NCBI GenBank assembly: GCA_022539475.1
Contig: VCMS01000518.1
Span: 35,683-73,591, forward strand
Direction of reading: 5' to 3'
From: Gracilaria domingensis
Taxonomy: Eukaryota; Rhodophyta; Florideophyceae; Gracilariales; Gracilariaceae
DNA: 37,909 nt
Shown: positions 18,672 to 28,051 of the stretch, piece by piece
Layout: each line of letters opens with the position of its first letter
Position numbering within the stretch: position 1 is the stretch's first letter
Notes under the pieces: generated by a model
What the model was told of the DNA's origin: nothing
What the model saw: the letters and a program-made list of their open reading frames with translations, nothing else
The model's database searches: none
Position numbers and translations under genes: made by a program

Positions 18672-19240
18672 TGTGATATAGTACTACGGAGAAAACCCGA
18701 AGCGGTCTTGGTAGGCGACGGAGTTTAAGCTTGTGGCTCGCAGGGCAGCGACTTGTAATGAATCCGTACGCGGATAAGGAGCGAAAGCACCGCGGCGCCG
18801 TCAGCGGGCGAGAGTTGTGGCGTGTGGGTATCACCAACACGTTTCCAGCGAGCGTGCAAAAGGGTACGAACCGCCTAATTAAACCTTTGTAGTACTTAGC
18901 TTTAACGGCCTGTCGGTAGCGCTTACTTGACGAGCAAGACGTACGGCAAAGGGTGGGCTTGCTGTGTTATAACCGTTAGGTCATGCCGAGGTGGGGTCTA
19001 CCTAAATATCGGGTAAAACCCGCCTCTGTGCACTCTAGGTAGCAAACTTACAGTACTATATTACGCCTGTCACCGTCCGACCGGCACCACGTGTCCTACG
19101 TACGTTTGCGACCGATATCCCGATGCGGGAACAATAACGCGCTACAACTATCGCTCGCGGCCAGCCCGGGACACGTACGACACGGCACTCCTCTCAACCA
19201 CTCCGTCCGTGCGGTCAAGCCCAGATCGTGCTATACGACA
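18672..19240 (-). repeat. 5' LTR of element 2 (right copy)
   Basis: This 569 bp copy is the partner of 7672-8216. On the minus strand it starts TGTCGTATAGC and ends TATCACA. The minus-strand TAATATAG near 19053-19062 is a possible TATA box and would drive gag-pol toward lower coordinates. Confidence 0.92.
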
Positions 19241-19374
19241 AAGCTTTCCCGCAGACAGCTCTTCGATCGTCTTCCGATGATTGAATCGATTGAGGACTTC
19301 GGGTTGTTCTGGCATCATGGACGATGACCCGTACGAAACCGGACCTCGTGAGCGGTATGGGAGAAGTCGTCTGT
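19241..19374. other. Right flank of the element 2 insertion
   Basis: This is the short remaining piece of the sequence into which element 2 inserted. A plus-strand frame (RRQLFDRLPMIESIEDFG) is open but matches nothing known. GC content drops sharply shortly after it. Confidence 0.4.
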
Positions 19375-19790
19375 CTCTTTGCAGATGCTAGGTTTTTGGC
19401 GAGGGTCGCCAGGAAATTGGCAAGGGTCGTCCAGTAAAATTTTTTTTGAAAAAATATCGAGATCAATTATTTCAAATTTGCAGATATTTGCTTGGGTCGA
19501 TCCCAGAATCTCTGCGCAGTAAATTACTTGGGGGGTTTTCCACCTCCGTGCTAGTTCTTTAGTCGAGGGCTACCTGAACCGTATTTCGCGAAGTCTTAGG
19601 TTTCAGTTTCCATTTAAGGTCACATTACCGATACCTTCTGCGGAAATTGATTAACCTGCAACGCATGAATACTTAGTGCTAATCAGATGATGCCCAATTC
19701 TTGAAATCATACCGTTTTATTCGTAATCTATTTCTTCTATGTCACTCTTTTGCTAACCATTACATCGCTATGATTACATGTACCATTTCC
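19375..19790 (+). repeat. Dispersed repeat R, copy 1
   Basis: Its reverse complement aligns with 34285-34685. Shared blocks include CAGGTAGCCCTCGAC, AAAGAACTAGCACG, TACTGGACGACCCTTGCCA, TGCGTTGCAGGT and CGCCAAAAAC. Divergence includes many substitutions, so the copies are old. No reading frame or terminal inverted repeat is obvious. It contains two 21 bp direct repeats of the type TTGGC.AGGGTCG.CCAG.AAA at about 19395-19436. Confidence 0.8.
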
Positions 19791-20036
19791 CCATGCGATT
19801 GCAAGCGGTTGTAGGCGCAATCTGCGGCAGAATGCCGCAGAGGGCACCTGCCCACGAAAATTGCCGGTATCGGTAGAACACATTACGCACTCCGAGAGGA
19901 TGAGCGCAAGCGCCTCATCTCCCCCTTTTCCCTCCCCCCGCTTCCTCCATTAGGCGAACCATGCCCAGATGCATGGTCCCATACTTGAGGACCTGCACCT
20001 GCAACTACGTGTGAGCTACGTCCGCATCAAAAGCAT
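19791..20036. other. Non-coding stretch with a hairpin and a polypyrimidine run
   Basis: CTGCGGCAGAATGCCGCAG near 19831-19849 is a perfect 8 bp inverted repeat with a 3-base loop. A run of about 30 mostly C/T bases follows at 19918-19948. Nothing else is recognised. Confidence 0.5.
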
Positions 20037-20400
20037 TTTACCTGTAACGCAAGCCAGAAATTATCCTAAGTTAGTCAATGCATCCGTATAGTCATTTGAA
20101 AAATGCGGATGGAAACGTACTATTGATAAAACGACAACAGAAACGTTGCGCTGAAAAGTCGATGGACTGGTTAACTCGCAAAACGGAAGAAAGAAGCAGG
20201 AAAGGGATCGCCGTTAGATTACCAGCCACCATTATCATCGTAAACACGGCGAAAAGTGTCGAAGCGAGAACTCACAACAGGCAACACCGAGAATTCCCAT
20301 TCAGCAAACTACCGCAAGACGACAGTAAACGAGAATCTAGCCATATCCCAAACAAGTACCAGAATCGCCCTATTCCCGAAAACAGTCAGGACAGTAAAAA

Positions 20401-20463
20401 CGACCAATTTCATTTGTCTCTCAAGATCGATGATGGATCTGGAGAGATGAAATAAAATGGTCG
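20401..20463. repeat. Palindrome of satellite unit 1
   Basis: CGACCAATTTCATTT...TCTC, AAGATC, the loop GATGATG, GATCT and GAGAGATGAAAT...AAATGGTCG form a stem of about 28 bp with small mismatches. It ends each satellite unit. Confidence 0.85.
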
Positions 20464-20831
20464 TTTACCCTGTATACGCAAGCAGAAAGTATCCATAAGT
20501 TAGTCAAGCTGCCGTTTGAAACATTTGAATTGCGATGGAACCGTACCATTGATAAAACGAAACAGAAACGTTGCCGCTAGAAAAGTCGAGGACCTGGTAA
20601 CTCGCCAAAACGGAAGAATAAAGCAGGAAAGGCGATCGTTAGATTACCAGCCACCATATCATCGTAAACCGCGAAAGGTGTCCGAGCGAGAACCTCACAA
20701 GCAAGGACACCGAAGAATGCCCATGCAGCAAACATTACCGCAAAGACGCTGGTAAACGAGAATCTAGCCTATATCCCAAAAAACAAAAGCTTACCAATCG
20801 CCTATCCCGAACCTAGTCAGAACAGTTAAAA

Positions 20832-20902
20832 CGACCAAGTTTCATTTTGTTCTCTCAAGATCGATGATGGATCTGGAGAGAGATGAAATTACAGATTGGT
20901 CG
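20832..20902. repeat. Palindrome of satellite unit 2
   Basis: Same structure as in unit 1 with several single-base insertions (CGACCAAGTTTC, TTGTTCTCTCAAGATC, GATCTGGAGAGAGATGAAAT, GATTGGTCG). Confidence 0.8.
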
Positions 20903-21260
20903 CTTTAACCTGATACGCAAGCCAAGAAAGGTATTCCATAAGTAGTCAATGCTCCGTTGGAAACAATTTGAATTGCATGGAACGTACCATTGATGAAACG
21001 AAACAGAAACGTTGCGCTAGAAAAGTCGAGGGACTCTGTAAACTTCTCTAAACGAAGAAGGAAGCAGAAAGGGATCGGTTAGTTACCAGCCACCATATTC
21101 ATCGTAAACCGCGAAAGGTGTCGAAGCCGAGAAACTCACAAGCAAGGACACGAGAATGCCATGCAGCAAACATACCGCAAGACGCGAATAAACGAGAATC
21201 TAGCCGATATCCCAAACAAGTACCAGAATCGCCTATCCCGAACGTTCAGACAGTTTAAAA

Positions 21261-21327
21261 CGACCAATTTCATTTATGTCTCTCAAGATCGATGCATGGA
21301 TCTGGAGAGATGAAATAAAATTGGTCG
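21261..21327. repeat. Palindrome of satellite unit 3
   Basis: Same structure; the outer arms CGACCAATTT and AAATTGGTCG match perfectly here and can be extended by TAAAA and TTTA outside. Confidence 0.85.
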
Positions 21328-21358
21328 TTTACCTGCTATACGCAAACAGAAAGTATCC

Positions 21359-21631
21359 NNNNNNNNNNNNNNNNNNNNNNNNNNNNNNNNNNNNNNNNNN
21401 NNNNNNNNNNNNNNNNNNNNNNNNNNNNNNNNNNNNNNNNNNNNNNNNNNNNNNNNNNNNNNNNNNNNNNNNNNNNNNNNNNNNNNNNNNNNNNNNNNNN
21501 NNNNNNNNNNNNNNNNNNNNNNNNNNNNNNNNNNNNNNNNNNNNNNNNNNNNNNNNNNNNNNNNNNNNNNNNNNNNNNNNNNNNNNNNNNNNNNNNNNNN
21601 NNNNNNNNNNNNNNNNNNNNNNNNNNNNNNN
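21359..21631. other. Assembly gap (273 N)
   Basis: A run of N breaks the fourth satellite unit. The sequence after the gap is not satellite, so the array is collapsed or its right end is missing. Confidence 1.
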
Positions 21632-22760
21632 CACTCTACTTCGTACGAGTGCGAGGGCGAGAAAGTACGACGGAGCGCCGCTCGTGATCCGTGCCTCCAA
21701 TGCCTCTGGTTCTACCTCCGGCGAGTAGAACGCGAGATCGTGATGGCACCGGACTCTACGGCGACGTAACCGACAGTCGGCAGCCGGCGAGGCGCGGCGG
21801 CGGCGGCGACGGAAGACGATTTATTTTCTGTCGAGATTGGAACAGGTGTACAAGCGTACAACGTTGCGAAACCTCCAGGTTTATAACCATGGAGAAATTA
21901 ATACGGAAGAAGTACACCTTCGTGTTGAGGTCGACGTGTACCTACGTTCCTTTGTGAACGGAAAGAGTGATTTACAACTCAATTTAAGTTCTTCCATTCT
22001 CAACTTGACGGGGACCGTCGATCTTGACTTCGCCTGACCTCCTTCTCGCGCTCCAATGACCTTCTTTGCCGTTTTGTCGTCGTAACTCTTCATTCTTTCC
22101 CATGATCTACTACGTACAACCATAGAAAAGCGTGGGTGCCCGTTCGTTACTCGCCGAGGAGTGCTATCTCTTCCAACAGCATGTTAACCGTGTGCCGTTT
22201 CGTCTGAAAGAGCGCTGGAAAGATGAAAATAGCGCGCCCAATTTGGAGAACATAGCGTCTCAAGTTTAACGCGCCCGCGCCTGCATCTTCCGAAACGGTC
22301 ACTTGCCCCTTGGTCGGAACTTCCGAGCCTTCCGGTGTCCGACAACGTCGACCCCACTCCCGTGCCCCTCTCAATCGGACACTTCGCCATTGTGTCTTCT
22401 CCTTCCCCGTGTCCGGCGGCATTAAGCGTAGAAACACGGAAGCAGTCCTCCCAGTGCCTTCTAGGAGGCCCTCGGTGATTCATATGGTTTCTTCACGTTC
22501 TGTCTGGCTTCAGTAGCTCCAACGTTGGTCTCGTGATGTCAGACGAGCTAGCTATAGGGACTATCTTCGGGGACCCGCGATTGCTCGCAAGAGCGATTCA
22601 ACTGAGACCATAGAACAGTTCTAACGCTGTCAGAACTGAAGAACGCCTATTTTCGAACGATACGCCCAAAAGACGGTTTCAATCGAAGAACTGTGCTTCG
22701 CCAGAAAGGATGTAAGTTCAGCGGCCACTCCTCCTACACGAGAGACCCCGTTCAGGACCT
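21632..22760. other. Unassigned sequence after the gap
   Basis: The first 200 bases are GC-rich, including a GGCGGC run near 21795. Frames are open on both strands for fewer than 100 codons, and none is recognised. Confidence 0.4.
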
Positions 22761-25150
22761 TTGTGAAACAGCTCCAGTTGGTCGCTAACAACGAAACCAT
22801 TCTTCACCCTATACCTCAGACCACTCAGAAAATAATCTTCACCCCTGTCCGGGCTCCTCTGCAAGAGACCACCATCGAAACTTTAAGGAATGGTCATGGG
22901 CTCTTGATCAGTAAGAATAGTGGTGGTAAGTCTTCCAAGAAATTACGTTACAGTGACTCTTTCTAGGTATTCTGCATGTTACAGCCGATAAGTCTCAACA
23001 ACTCCAAGCAACAGTCGGTTTACCCGCTGTTCTTCACCGTCATATTTCCAGACTTCTCCGACGGAAGCTAGCGTAAGCGGCATCCGTGATGATCCTCACG
23101 TAGTTGGCATACTTTCCTCCCAACACTGGTACACGGTTTTGTCGCAATCCGAACAGATACGCTAAATGCCATTCGTTTGCTAGCAAATGTCTCCTACGCG
23201 ATTCCAGGACGGATGCACATCCTGCAACGAATCTCTTCGTCAAAAGTCCTGTAGCAATTAAACCATCTAATGCTCAGAAAGGTTTCAGTTGCACGGCGAA
23301 GATCGAGTAATATCGAGTCGTGCCATCCTCAGCAAGTTTGGTGCCGATATTCTGAGGCTAAGTACATTCTGTCTACTCTTCATAGGAGCCAAACGGAAAG
23401 CCTTGCTCATAGGCAAAGCCCCTCCCTCGATCTTAGGCGGTAATGTCTTCGTCCATTCACTGGACTCTCTCCATAAACACACTAAAAGCGTCAGATCTAG
23501 ACACTACTCAGTTATTCTCGAATTATGCAAAGAAGAGGCGAAAGAGAATACAACTTACGTCGTAACACGGAGACAGATACAAGTCGGATATTCATGCGTT
23601 CCAATTCCATATCTCTCATTCTTGCGTCATCAAAATCGCCTTGACGTAAGATTCATCCAGTGGGTTTATTTCTATGCAGTTGTTTCGATAATCAAGGAGA
23701 GTCGCTCGAACAGTTACGCAAGCTTGCATTCTCGCATTTGAAACTGATTAATATTTCCCAGAAATCGAGAGAACTGTAGTCAGAGACCCTAAGACTGCAA
23801 GATAGAATCATCATGTTTCTATTGTCAGATGCTTAGAAGCGGATGACTCGGCGTCACGTTCATTTCGAACGATACGTATCTCAAAGTCCAGAACATTACA
23901 AACGCAAAATCTATCTTCCATGCTCACTGCAACTTTCTGTCAGAGAGCTTGCCTTAGATTTGTCACCACGACGAAGAAAGGCAGGTTACTGAATGGAACC
24001 TTCACCAAGGCAGATCTTCCTTTGAATGATGGAGGCCAACATACAAAGACAGGACATATTTTTCCTTTATGATGGAAATTCTTTGAAAGCTGATGGGGGA
24101 GCGCAAGACACGGCCCATCAGAAAAATTTCCTCAGTACTTCGGACTGCTTGGAATATTATATGCATTAGTTAGGCCATGATGTAATGAAAGCTCTATTTC
24201 GTCTCTTCGGTGGCAGATTGAAGCCTCAAATGCTGCCTCGACCAGACGTATGTCTGGCAGGCAATTCAATAGCTCTGGAAGTGGAACTGCTGAAGTTTTA
24301 TAACGCTCTTAAAGAAGAAGGAACTAACACCCTTTGGCAGCATTTATCGGTATCTCCACAACAGGCCGTTATATCCTTCTCGTTTATTGTTGCTTGACTC
24401 AGGCCTTGTTACCGAGAGGCGAAGCGATAGGAGTTCAAGTTGGAAAGCTATTCGTCATGTGCAGCTATGACCAAGCATGCTCCGTGCGCAGAAGGGTTAA
24501 CTCATACTACCAAAACATATGTTTGGTCTTATCCCTACACCTACTAACTGGTTTTTCGTTTTTCTTCAAGTAGATGTTTTATACTGAATGAATTTACATA
24601 TAGGAGCGGTAAAGCACCCGGTTCCTAAACCTGTTGAGGATCATTAGTCAGTTAGGATCAAAACTCCATTGGTTTTTTAGTGTTCCGCAGAGAAAATCCA
24701 CTACCACTATAATTCAGGGATTCTATGATCGTTGAAGGCCTTCTTTGGTGTTTCCAGCGGCGGCGAGAACGAACCGAATTAAATTCGATATTAGCGGTAA
24801 AAGCCCAGAGCCGATGGGCTCATGCTAGACGATATACCTTCATCTACATCATCGGTGAATTTGTTCTTCAACCGAAAACAGAGTGCGAGTATTTTAAGTA
24901 GCTACCCATAGCGTCATCGAACTTCGTTCTGTCTGCAAGCTCATCCCGGCGCCATTCACACTCTTTCTGTGAGAGTGTTGAGGCGCTTTGTGAATTTCGT
25001 GCACTCCGTGCTGCTCTGAGCAGTGAAAAGTGTAGTTGGTCAATAAGTACACAACTTGTAGCAAACACATGCGTGAGTCTTTTTTTTACTAGATGAGCAT
25101 GCATTGAACTAACGTAAAAGCTAGTTGGTCCTTGTCTAATTAATTATATT
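22761..25150. other. AT-rich region without a recognised gene
   Basis: The longest frame is on the plus strand at 23289-23741 (150 codons, starting MHGEDRVISSRAILSKFGAD). It has no motif I know. Other short frames lie on both strands. Since indels are frequent in this assembly, a real gene could be hidden, but nothing supports one. Confidence 0.35.
23289..23741 (+). CDS. Hypothetical ORF, 150 codons
   Basis: This is the longest frame of the AT-rich part. Composition is rich in Ser, Arg and Leu, with a hydrophobic stretch (RFIQWVYFYAVVSII) near the C-terminus. No neighbouring frame continues it in a convincing way. It may be random. Confidence 0.15.
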   Translation: MHGEDRVISSRAILSKFGADILRLSTFCLLFIGAKRKALLIGKAPPSILGGNVFVHSLDSLHKHTKSVRSRHYSVILELCKEEAKENTTYVVTRRQIQVGYSCVPIPYLSFLRHQNRLDVRFIQWVYFYAVVSIIKESRSNSYASLHSRI

Positions 25151-25188
25151 TGCTTTCAACAAAAAAACTGTGAGTAATGCAATCAAAC

Positions 25189-25478
25189 TGTTGTTTGGGA
25201 GGTTTGGAAACGCTGCAAAACGGTTTTAAAATTTGTTGTGAACAGGTGGTTGTATGTGGATTTAACCTTATGGCGAGTAATCACTCTGCGCTCTCCGAAT
25301 TGTGCTTTTTAAAGCTTATAATACTCGAGATATATCTCATCTGTAGTAGCCGGCGTTGTGATTACACTCTTTTACCGTCCCGCCAATCCCACGTGCCAAA
25401 GCAGCGTTCACCGTGTTTGGCGGAGCAGGTGCACCGTAATGAGTGCGGAAGGTGTGGAGAGGTGTTGTTTGGGAGGTT
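25189..25478. repeat. 16 bp direct repeat, 274 bp apart
   Basis: TGTTGTTTGGGAGGTT occurs at 25189-25204 and again at 25463-25478, the second copy just before the hairpin array. The 258 bases between contain nothing recognised. Confidence 0.7.
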
Positions 25479-25479
25479 C

Positions 25480-25835
25480 TGCATGGTGCCAAAAAAATAT
25501 GGCAGCACTGCGCGTGGGGTGGGGCGGGGGTCCGGTTGGGTTAGGGTGGCTACAACTAACACAACCGGACCCCCCCGTCCGCGGGCCACGTTTGGCCCGG
25601 TTTCTAAAAAATGTGCTTTTCATGCCTGCGGGCCGGGAGGGGGTCGGTCGTGTTAGGGTAGGTACCCCTAACACGACGGACCCCCCGCCGCGGGCACGGT
25701 TTTGTGGCCGATTTTTTGAAATTGTCCGATGTTATGCCCTGCGGGCGCGGGGTTCCCGGTTCGTGTAGGTACCTATACCCTAACACGACGACCCCATGCA
25801 CCCGCGGGACGTTTCGCCTCATTCTGGTAGCCGTC
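25480..25835. repeat. Tandem array of three 111 bp units with GC-rich hairpins
   Basis: Hairpin centres are near 25550, 25661 and 25772. Hairpin 1 (25530-25570) pairs GTCCGGTTGGGTTAG with CTAACACAACCGGAC. Hairpin 2 pairs GTCGTGTTAGGG with CCCTAACACGAC around GTACC. Hairpin 3 is weaker (TCGTGT with ACACGA). The spacers share a GCGGGC.ACG.TTTGGCC part, a run of T or A, and ATGCCTGCGGGC. The array carries TTAGGG and CCCTAA in the arms. Confidence 0.85.
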
Positions 25836-26660
25836 CCCAGAACCTCCTAAAACACCACCGCACGCAATCGCCCACCAAAAACGTAGCGCATGCTGTTCGA
25901 GCTTGAAGCGCACTCGCTGACAGTCGCGCTATCGGCGCGCATTCGGTGCGCGGGCGCACCGTTACGCGCGCGGGCTGTCTCGCGCCGCACGCTGTTCGTC
26001 GTCGATGTGACGTGGCGTGCGAACGCCTTGCCAATGTGCGCATGTTTGCGCGCGTTTCATCTTTTATGCGGCTGCGTTGCAGCTACATTGCGCCTAAGCT
26101 CCTTCGGGCCTCCACACCCCGCGTGCACTTTCCTGCTGGGGATCGCTGCCGTTGCCCGCATCACTGGCACCCTGCCATACGCCCCGTAAACCGACGCCCT
26201 CCGTTCCGCTCACGGACCTCGCTTCCAGCCTCCCGAAACTTTCGCCCGCGCACTGTTCACCGTCGCCGTCCATCGCGCCGTGAGTCGTCGTCGACGCGCG
26301 TCTCGCGCCGATTTGCGGTGCGCTACTGCGGCTGCCAAACACTCGCGTGCCGTCGCTGCTCGTAGTGCGCAGCAGCAAAGCCGCAGCTATGCAGTTTCTC
26401 TCCTGGGTCGTCGGGAGGCCCAGGACTCTCTTTCGGCACCCGAACGAGCCATCGCCGCCGCGTGCGAACCTCTCATCGACGGCGTTTCAGCTGGGCACGA
26501 CATCGATCCGCGCAGCCGCACCGGTCCGAACGTGGTCTCCGTCATGTCGGCGAGCCATCAACAATTAAGCGCTTGTCTCCATACGACATGCCACCTGATA
26601 CGCAACTTCAACGGCTACGTTCGAGACTGAGTAGGATACCTGTGCGGATTCTCGCATGAA
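25836..26660. other. GC-rich region, no recognised gene
   Basis: Both strands are open over long stretches because of base composition, for example 25946-26365 on the plus strand and 26094-26378 on the minus strand. The predicted peptides are Arg/Ser/Ala-rich and low in information, so I call none. Confidence 0.4.
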
Positions 26661-26821
26661 CCGCCAATGGGTGCTGACTTCTTCTTTTTGTGGGAACGCC
26701 CGAGGTTAAGCTATGCATGGGTATTGAGCATATTATTTGTGCGGTGCTTGGCATCATTATCGACACCTTTTCCCTCTCGAACGCGAAATGTGGCCATATG
26801 TACGTTTATGTGTCGGACGGA

Positions 26822-27700
26822 ACCAAGCAATGAAGAAGCCTGACACCGATGGCGCGGATACAAGCTTCTCGAGGGCTCTCGCCTTGAGATGAACCACCTC
26901 GATTCGGTGAAGTCCAGCGCCTCGGCTGTGCAATCTCACGTGGGCGTCGCTATGAACACCCACGCGCCCCAAGTCAACGCTGGCACTTACGTGCTCAAGG
27001 TCTTGGGGTGTGCAGCTGAGCATTCTCTGGTGGTGGCTTCCCTCGCACTACCGCTGAGACGGCCATTTCTTTGCAATCATGAAGGCCATGACGCGTCTAC
27101 ATTCATGGAATCCTCCGTGTCCCCACTATCAGCCGACTACTATTTCCCGCAGGAGCAGTATGGCGCCGGTTCTCTTCCGGAACTAAGGACCGTACCACCG
27201 TGGTCAGTGGACAGCACAAAGCGGGAACAGCAATCAACACACACGAGCAGAGCGTAATCGCGGCGGCACGTGCAGCCGGCTTTCATGGTAGCTCCAGTGG
27301 TGTAGGCACTGAAGTCACCGCCCTGCTCCGCCTCGCATGGCACCGATCTGAACCCTACGCGCCGCAATGCCCGCAAGCATGAGGACGCCACCCGTCGTCG
27401 ATCTCAGGCTTACTTCAAGACACTGCGAGGTGGTGTTACAGAGGTGTACAACTTAGACGTCCCATCTTGTCAGGCCTCGGCGACGAGAATGCGCAAGAAA
27501 GAAAGCGTTCGACGGAGGTGTGCGCCCCATCATTGGCAACTCAATTCGCCGAGAGGATGAAACAAAATGGGCGCCGACATGTGGCGTTGGTGGCCGTTTT
27601 GAAACTCTTAAGGCTACTGCAGGCGAAGCTGTCGCGTGCTCGGGCAGAGTTTCTAGCCAGTTGCCATGGCCTTATACGTCGCGGCGTGCGCTTAAAGTGA
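26822..27700 (+). CDS. Possible gene fragment, strand uncertain
   Basis: Plus-strand frames 26889-27257 and 27200-27382, then 27467-27700, can be chained and have fairly normal composition (SHVGVAMNTHAPQVNAGTYV, INTHEQSVIAAARAAGFHG). The minus strand is open at 26757-27023 as well. I recognise no domain, and no start, intron or stop supports the chain. Confidence 0.2.
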
Positions 27701-28051
27701 AGACGCGCATAACATTTCTGATTCGCATGATGATCTGAACGAGGAGTGTGGTGAGTCATCTACGAGAGGTATCACCGAGCAGTTCCTGGCGGAAGTGGTA
27801 CCCTTCATGCAATGTTTCGTAATCATTCAAGCGCTTTTGAGAGTTGGCGTATCCATGTCAATAAGATGGTCGTTGGCCGGTGCGGAAAGTGCATCGAAGT
27901 CGGTCTAACACTGACGAGAAAATCTTACCGCCCAGCCTTGGCGACATCATTGACGCTCGAGGGAAAACAGAGCGATTATCCTGAAAAGCCGTCACTGATG
28001 CACATCGCCGTCATCAGAATTGGGTCGCCGGTTCGAGTTCAGACCCATTAG

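Larger units (their letters stand above)
7672..19240 (-). mobile_element. Ty3/gypsy LTR retrotransposon with antisense gene, element 2 (both LTRs present)
   Basis: This 11.6 kb element is bounded by two LTRs that begin TGT and end ACGACA on the plus strand (TG...CA on the minus strand as well). On the minus strand it has a primer-binding site, gag, protease, reverse transcriptase, RNase H, integrase with chromodomain-like tail, about 4 kb of extra sequence, and a polypurine tract. The extra sequence holds a long frame on the plus strand. A typical gypsy element is 5-7 kb, so this one is large. A target-site duplication is not clear: the left flank ends AAGCGCT and the right flank starts AAGCT, which match only if two bases are inserted. 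Confidence 0.88.
20037..21358. repeat. Satellite array, at least three units of about 430 bp
   Basis: Units start with TTTA.CCTG..ACGCAAGC at 20037, 20464, 20904 and 21328 (periods 427, 440, 424); the fourth is cut by the N gap. All units share CAGAAACGTTGCGCT, AAGTCGA.GGAC, TTACCAGCCACCAT and the palindrome listed below. Differences are mostly single-base indels. Frames open across this region are by-products of the repeat. Confidence 0.95.

Noticed and set aside
7667..19245. Target-site duplication of element 2
   Set aside because: GCGCT on the left and AAGCT on the right do not match; an indel-corrected match is possible but cannot be claimed.
19918..19948. Polypyrimidine run as a polypurine tract of another LTR element
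   Set aside because: No LTR-like sequence follows on either side, and the region next to it is the satellite.
20078..20755. Plus-strand frames of 125 and 79 codons
   Set aside because: They lie in the satellite units and do not stay open from unit to unit.
21276..21728. Frame crossing the N gap
   Set aside because: Most of it is translated N.
28026..28048. GGTTCGAGTTC resembling a tRNA T-arm
   Set aside because: The stem does not pair, and no D-arm, anticodon arm or acceptor partner is found upstream.
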